Source: Anaerolineales bacterium UBA3940 (GTDB taxonomy: Bacteria; Chloroflexota; Anaerolineae; Aggregatilineales; UBA3940). From it: DNA of 17,035 bases. Under the pieces are notes generated by a model. It ran no database searches, was not told where the DNA came from, and saw only the letters and a program-made list of their open reading frames with translations. Numbering within the stretch: position 1 is the stretch's first letter; each line of letters starts with the position of its first letter. Below are positions 13,314 through 17,035 of the stretch, one piece after another. The position numbers and the translations under genes were made by a program. The stretch lies in the NCBI GenBank assembly GCA_002385675.1, contig DGDY01000276.1, positions 1 to 17,035 of the forward strand, written 5' to 3'.

Positions 13314-14630
13314 ATGAACAGACGCGTAGTCATCGGAATCATCGTGGCTTTAGTCGTTACCGGGAGTGCGGCGGGCGTCGTGCTTGCCCGCCCGGATGCC
13401 GCCCCTGCCGGGCCGCCTGCGCAGGCAGGCACCGGCGGGCCGCTCAAACTCTCCGGCTTTATCGAGGCAGAGCAGATCGAACTCGCGCCGGAGATAGGCG
13501 GGCGGGTGGTCGAACTGCCCTTCGAGCAGGGCGACACGGTTGAGGCGGGCGACGTCGTGCTGCGGCTCGACACCACCCTGCTCGACGCCCAGCGTGAGAT
13601 CGCCGCCGCACAGCTTGCCATCGTCCAGGCGCAGCGCGATCTGCTGAAGCGCGGCGTGCGTGAGGAGGTTGTCGCTGTGGCAGAGGCGCAGGTGGCCGTC
13701 GCCGAGGCGGCGGTCAGTGCCGCGCAGGAGACGCTCAACGCGGTCTGGATGGTGCGCAGCAACCCGCAGGATGTCCTGGTGCAGATCGCCGAGGTGGAGG
13801 CGCAGATCGCCGCCGCGCAGCACCAGATCAACGCGGCGAACGTCGGGCTGCGGGCCGCGCAGAAGAAGCAAGAGGTGTACGAGGCCACCGCGAACGAGAT
13901 CGAGCGGATCGAGAAGCAGTTTGGCGAGCACCCGGGGCTGTACATACCGTTCGAACTGGTGACCGCGCCGCAGGAGATCGACACGGCTGTCGAGCGGCTG
14001 AACGGCGCGCAGGAGGTCTTTAACCGGGCCAACGAGCTTCTCGCCGCGCTGCACGACCTGGCTGACAACCCGCAGCAGCTTCAGGCGCAGGTCGTCGCGG
14101 CGCAGAACGCGCTCGACGCGGCGCAGGCCGAACTCAAGCGGGCGCAGGCCGAACTGGATCAGGTCCGTGCCGGCCCGCGTGCCGAGCAGCTTCAGGCTGC
14201 CGAGGGTCAGGTCGGTGAGGCGGAGGCAGCGCTCGCCGCCATCGACGCGCGCATCGAACGCATGACGCTCACGGCCCCGGTCAGCGGTCTGGTGCTGGAA
14301 CAGACCATCCACGTCGGCGAACTCGCCGCGCCCGGCCTGCCGGTCATCACGCTGGCGAACCTCGACGTGGTGGAGCTAACGGTCTTCGTGCCTGCCGCCG
14401 ACCTCGGTCGGGTGGAACTCGGGCAGGAGGTGGCCGTCACGGTGGACTCGTTCCCCGGACGCCGGTTTGAGGGCACGATCAGCGCCATCGCGGATGAAGC
14501 CGAGTTCACCCCGACCGGCGTGCTGACCCCCGAAGAGCGGGTCAACCTGGTGTACCGGGTATCCATCCGGCTGGAAAACCCCGACCACGCACTCAAGCCC
14601 GGCATGCCTGCCGATGCGACGATCCGGTGA
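13314..14630 (+). CDS. HlyD/YbhG-like efflux adaptor, membrane-anchored
   Basis: Extracytoplasmic adaptor of an export system. Seen: N-terminal membrane anchor (about 5-25, VVIGIIVALVVTG) with no lipobox; first half of a biotinyl-lipoyl-like domain (SGFIEAEQIELAPEIGGRVVEL, about 47-68); a long Ala/Gln/Glu-rich coiled-coil hairpin (about 85-315); then the returning lipoyl half (LTAPVSGLVLEQTIHVGE) and a beta-barrel end with the EFTPTGVLTPEERVNLVY segment. At 438 residues it is longer than E. coli YbhG, mostly from the coiled coil. It is clearly paralogous to the next gene. Its ATG is 222 bp after the second ATPase, with only weak AAGAGA ahead. The partner permease is not in the window. Confidence 0.87.
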   Translation: MNRRVVIGIIVALVVTGSAAGVVLARPDAAPAGPPAQAGTGGPLKLSGFIEAEQIELAPEIGGRVVELPFEQGDTVEAGDVVLRLDTTLLDAQREIAAAQLAIVQAQRDLLKRGVREEVVAVAEAQVAVAEAAVSAAQETLNAVWMVRSNPQDVLVQIAEVEAQIAAAQHQINAANVGLRAAQKKQEVYEATANEIERIEKQFGEHPGLYIPFELVTAPQEIDTAVERLNGAQEVFNRANELLAALHDLADNPQQLQAQVVAAQNALDAAQAELKRAQAELDQVRAGPRAEQLQAAEGQVGEAEAALAAIDARIERMTLTAPVSGLVLEQTIHVGELAAPGLPVITLANLDVVELTVFVPAADLGRVELGQEVAVTVDSFPGRRFEGTISAIADEAEFTPTGVLTPEERVNLVYRVSIRLENPDHALKPGMPADATIR

Positions 14631-15940
14631 TGGCGATGAAACGAACGGTAATGCAACGATCAAAATACCCGCTAACCCTGATCCTGATGGTGCTCGTGCC
14701 CCTGCTGCTCACCGGCTGCGCCGGTGTGGGGCTTGGCGAGGCGCTGCCGCAGGTCCAGCCCACGCCGGACCCGGCGAACGGGCCGGTAACGGCGTCGGGC
14801 TTCCTTGAGGTGGAGGAGGTCAGCGTCGTCTCGGAGCGCGACGGGCGTGTGGCGGAAGTGCTCGTGGACGAAGCGGACTCGGTCCGTGCGGGGGATGTCG
14901 TCGTCGTGCTGGACGATACGCTGCTCCGGGCCGACCGGCTGGAGGCGGAGGCGGCGGTGCGCACGGCGGAGGCCAACCTCGCCGCGGTAAAAGCCGGTGC
15001 GACCCGCGAGGAGATCGAGGCGGCGCAGGCGGCGGTCGAGCAGGCGCGGACGGCAGTGGAGGGCGCCCGGCGCGCCTCCGGCCAGGCGTGGAGCGCGGCA
15101 TCCGACCCCAAGGACGTGGCCGTACAGATCGCCAGCGTGCAGGTCGAGTTGAGCCAGGCGCAGGCGCAGGTAGACGAGCTCCGGGCGCAGCTTGCCGAGC
15201 TTGACCGCCAGATCCAGGTGGTGCAGATGGTGCCGGAAGGCGAGAAGATTGACCAGACGCGGCTCGACTTCCTCCAACTGTCACGCGAGCAGCTTGTCTC
15301 GCAGATTGCTGCCGCCGAGGCGGGGCGCGACGGCGCACAGCGCAAGCTCGACCTGCTGAACGAGCAGCGCGAGCGCCCGGTGGCGCTCATTGCGGATGCC
15401 ATCAGCAAGCAGGCGCAGATCCAGGTGGCGGAGACCCAGCTCGCGCTGGCCGAGGCGCAGCTTGCGGCGCTCACCGCCGACCCGCTGCCGGAGGAGATCG
15501 CCATTGCCGAGGGGCAGGTCGCGCTGGCCAAAGCGCGGGTCGCGCTGATCGACGCGCAGATCGCGCAGCTAACGCTCACCGCGCCGGTGGATGGCACGGT
15601 CACGGTGCGGGCCATCGCGCCCGGCGAGATGGCATCGGCGGGCGTGCCGCTCCTGACCATCGCCGGGATGGACACGCTCAAGATAGTGGTGTACATCCCT
15701 GAAACGCAGATTGGGCGGGTGCGGACCGGCGCGCCGGTCTCGGTGACGGTCGATGCCTACCCCGGCGAGACGTTCAGGGGCGAGGTGGTGCGCATCGCGT
15801 CGGAGGCGGAGTTCACGCCGCGCAACGTGCTGACGGAGGAGGAGCGGGTCAACCTGGTTTTCGCCGTCGAGATCGCGCTGCCCAACGGCGATGGCCGGCT
15901 CAAGGCCGGTATGCCTGCCGATGTGGTGATTGAGCCGTGA
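14630..15940 (+). CDS. HlyD/YbhG-like efflux adaptor, lipoprotein form
   Basis: Second adaptor, with the same domain order as its neighbour: lipoyl-like half (ASGFLEVEEVSVVSERDGRVAEV), long coiled-coil hairpin with repeated AEAQ/QAQ segments, returning half (LTAPVDGTVTVRAIAPGE), and barrel with EFTPRNVLTEEERVNLVF. Unlike its neighbour it has a lipobox (LLLTGC, Cys30 by this start), so it is lipid-anchored rather than held by a membrane helix. The start is not certain. I choose the ATG at 14630, whose A is the last base of the upstream TGA (TGATG, translational coupling). GTG at 14627 and ATG at 14636 and 14648 are in frame, and none has a Shine-Dalgarno. Shared C-terminal segments suggest an old tandem duplication. 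The gene ends the operon. Confidence 0.87.
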   Translation: MAMKRTVMQRSKYPLTLILMVLVPLLLTGCAGVGLGEALPQVQPTPDPANGPVTASGFLEVEEVSVVSERDGRVAEVLVDEADSVRAGDVVVVLDDTLLRADRLEAEAAVRTAEANLAAVKAGATREEIEAAQAAVEQARTAVEGARRASGQAWSAASDPKDVAVQIASVQVELSQAQAQVDELRAQLAELDRQIQVVQMVPEGEKIDQTRLDFLQLSREQLVSQIAAAEAGRDGAQRKLDLLNEQRERPVALIADAISKQAQIQVAETQLALAEAQLAALTADPLPEEIAIAEGQVALAKARVALIDAQIAQLTLTAPVDGTVTVRAIAPGEMASAGVPLLTIAGMDTLKIVVYIPETQIGRVRTGAPVSVTVDAYPGETFRGEVVRIASEAEFTPRNVLTEEERVNLVFAVEIALPNGDGRLKAGMPADVVIEP

Positions 15941-15949
15941 GGGGGTTCC

Positions 15950-16083
15950 GCCGGGTAATGAATTACCCGGCTATGTGCAATTGTCCGCTCCGTGGGCAGG
16001 GCCGTCTGCGGCGGCCTTCGTTCCCGCAGGGGACGATTATGGGTTGCGAAGCAACCACGTAGCCCGAGAATTTATTCTCGGGC
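15950..16083. repeat. Composite palindromic element, copy 3
   Basis: It is bounded by perfect palindromes 15950-15971 (arm GCCGGGTAAT, loop GA) and 16062-16083 (arm GCCCGAGAAT, loop TT). The interior keeps the TTCCCGCAGGGGAC module and the GCGAAGC-tipped hairpin GGTTGCGAAGCAACC (16042-16056), but the GGCGGC hairpin is only partly kept. It begins 9 bp after the stop of the second adaptor gene and may end or protect that transcript. Confidence 0.75.
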
Positions 16084-16099
16084 GAGGCTTTGCAGCATG

Positions 16100-16194
16100 C
16101 CCTCACCCCCCGCCCCCTCTCCCGGGCGCGACCTGCGGTTGCTGGGAGAGGGGCAGCCTCGCGCGGCGCAGCCGCGGCGAGGTCGGGGTGAGGG
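16100..16194. repeat. Nested inverted repeat between convergent genes
   Basis: The outer arms CCCTCACCCC (16100-16109) and GGGGTGAGGG (16185-16194), inner arms CCCCTCTCCC (16114-16123) and GGGAGAGGGG (16144-16153), and a further CCTCGC/GCGAGG hairpin (16157-16182) fold on either strand. It ends 6 bp from the ogt stop codon. A bidirectional 3' structure is plausible, and it also looks like a dispersed repeat. Confidence 0.7.
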
Positions 16195-16200
16195 TGTTGT

Positions 16201-16827
16201 CTACCTGAGCGCGCCCTCCAGTTGCAGCAGACGCCGCTTGGTGGCGATGCCGCCCCCGCCGCCGTAGCCGGTCAGCGAGCCGCCGCTGCCGACCACCCGG
16301 TGGCACGGGATGATGATCGGTACCGGGTTGCGGGCCATCGCCTGCCCGACCGCCCGGCTGGCGGTGGGCCGCCCCAGCTTCTCGGCGACCTGCTTGTATG
16401 TCCACACCGTCCCGGCGGGGATGGCCCGGATAAGCTGCAGCGCCCGGCGCTGGAAGGGCGTCGTCGAGCTGAGGTCCACCGGCACGTCGAAGGGGCGCTG
16501 CGGCTGCTCGAAGTAGGCACGAAGCTGCGCGGCAGGCGCGGCGAGGGCCTCGGGACGGCGCTCGATGCGGGCGAGCGGATCCAGGCTGGCGAGGAATTCC
16601 GCCTCAGACCGGCCCCACATCACGCTGCACACGCCCTCCCGGCTGGCGGCCAGGTAGATCAGCCCCAGCGGTGTCTCGACCGCATCCCACGCGATGAGCG
16701 GCGCTTCGCCCGCAAACCAGGCATCGACCCGCCTGCGTGACCGGGCAACCGCATCCTCCGGCGGCGCGCCAATCGCCTTTTCGATCTGCTCCCTGAGTGT
16801 GTCGTCCACGGTTCGCTCCTTCATCAT
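16201..16827 (-). CDS. ogt: Methylated-DNA-[protein]-cysteine S-methyltransferase
   Basis: Suicide DNA repair protein that takes the alkyl group from O6-alkylguanine onto its own cysteine. Seen: N-terminal MGMT ribonuclease-like domain at about 50-120 (ETPLGLIYLAASREGV), then the DNA-binding domain with TPFQRRALQLIRAIPAGTVWTYKQVAEKLGRP, the Arg finger region SRAVGQAMARNP, the active-site IPCHRVV with Cys175, and GSLTGYGGG. All key residues are present. There is an extra N-terminal stretch of about 45 residues (MMKERTVDDTLREQIEKAIG) not found in minimal Ogt. The ATG at 16827 overlaps the sigma-factor stop by 4 nt (ATGA). The next ATG (16824) is spaced slightly better from GGAG, so either may be used. 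Confidence 0.9.
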   Translation of the reverse strand: MMKERTVDDTLREQIEKAIGAPPEDAVARSRRRVDAWFAGEAPLIAWDAVETPLGLIYLAASREGVCSVMWGRSEAEFLASLDPLARIERRPEALAAPAAQLRAYFEQPQRPFDVPVDLSSTTPFQRRALQLIRAIPAGTVWTYKQVAEKLGRPTASRAVGQAMARNPVPIIIPCHRVVGSGGSLTGYGGGGGIATKRRLLQLEGALR

Positions 16828-17016
16828 GCTCCGGTTTCCGCCATCTCGGCGCGCAGCCGCCTGACGGCCTGGTACACATTCGCCCGCGCGCTGCTCTCCG
16901 AGCACTCCAGCGCGGCGGCGATCTCCGCGTAATCCAGCCCCTGCAGGTAGCGCATCACCAGCGCGCTCTGCTGCTTGGGCGGCAGCGCCTCGATGCGCCC
17001 GCGCAGCCCATCGAGG
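16824..17016 (-). CDS. ECF-type sigma factor, C-terminal fragment (cut by contig end)
   Basis: Only the last 64 codons or so are present: LPPKQQSALVMRYLQGLDYAEIAAALECSESSARANVYQAVRRLRAEM is a sigma-70 region 4 helix-turn-helix that binds the -35 element. Regions 2 and upstream are beyond the contig. The gene has no start in this window: the frame continues into the Tn5 end at 17017, so any apparent Met there is artificial. It overlaps ogt by 4 nt and must be co-transcribed with it. Confidence 0.85.
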
Positions 17017-17035
17017 CTGTCTCTTATACACATCT
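17017..17035. other. Tn5/Nextera transposon end (sequencing adapter), not genomic
   Basis: The final 19 bases CTGTCTCTTATACACATCT are exactly the reverse complement of the 19-bp Tn5 mosaic end used in Nextera libraries. It ends the contig in the middle of the sigma-factor gene. Peptides starting MCIRDS or MYKRQ read from it are adapter translations. Confidence 0.97.

Noticed and set aside
830..16083. CRISPR array
   Set aside because: The palindromes are spread over 15 kb without regular spacing or spacers, and no cas gene is present.
16828..17031. Extended ogt N-terminus beginning MYKRQ
   Set aside because: It starts inside the Tn5 adapter and runs through the sigma-factor gene in another frame.
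1..17035. tRNA, rRNA, riboswitch, phage or toxin-antitoxin genes
   Set aside because: No cloverleaf, rRNA segment, conserved riboswitch core, integrase or small paired toxin genes could be recognised.

Overview
The window is about two-thirds G+C by eye, densely coded, and reads as bacterial chromosome. Three things point to Chloroflexota (Anaerolineae-like): an exported lipoprotein with a Pro/Thr-rich stalk, a tandem dgk-dck pair, and a degenerate PP2C-like/beta-propeller membrane protein next to an LCP protein. This placement is inference from gene style, not from a marker gene. The last 19 bases (17017-17035) are the Tn5/Nextera transposon end. The real sequence therefore stops at about 17016, and the window is the raw end of a short-read assembly contig.

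Left part, + strand (52-2848): an rlmB-type 23S rRNA 2'-O-methyltransferase, then two overlapping deoxynucleoside kinase genes. The first kinase is dGK-like and carries a C-terminal MazG-like NTP-pyrophosphatase domain. The second is dCK/dAK-like. This block lies between inverted copies of one short repeat.

Middle part, - strand (3090-10326), read from right to left: a secreted lipoprotein esterase whose transcript looks leaderless; an AlaX-type alanyl-tRNA editing hydrolase followed 1 bp later by a metallo-beta-lactamase-fold protein that has lost most metal ligands; a 703-residue membrane protein (degenerate PP2C-like domain, membrane helix, beta-propeller); and a LytR-CpsA-Psr wall-polymer ligase with its own extended -10 promoter and terminator.

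Right part, + strand (10447-15940): an apparently self-regulated export operon made of a TetR repressor, two ABC ATPases resembling the two halves of E. coli YbhF, and two HlyD/YbhG-like adaptors, one membrane-anchored and one a lipoprotein. No permease gene is present. Convergent to it, at the contig end, an ECF-type sigma factor (cut by the contig end) overlaps an ogt-type DNA alkyl-repair methyltransferase.

The intergenic spaces hold the most unusual material: a family of palindromes with the plan GCC-N4-AAT-NN-ATT-N4'-GGC. The four inner stem bases differ between copies, yet every copy pairs perfectly. They occur singly or as the ends of composite elements of about 110-135 bp that also contain a hairpin tipped by GCGAAGC. 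Two other nested inverted-repeat families are present.
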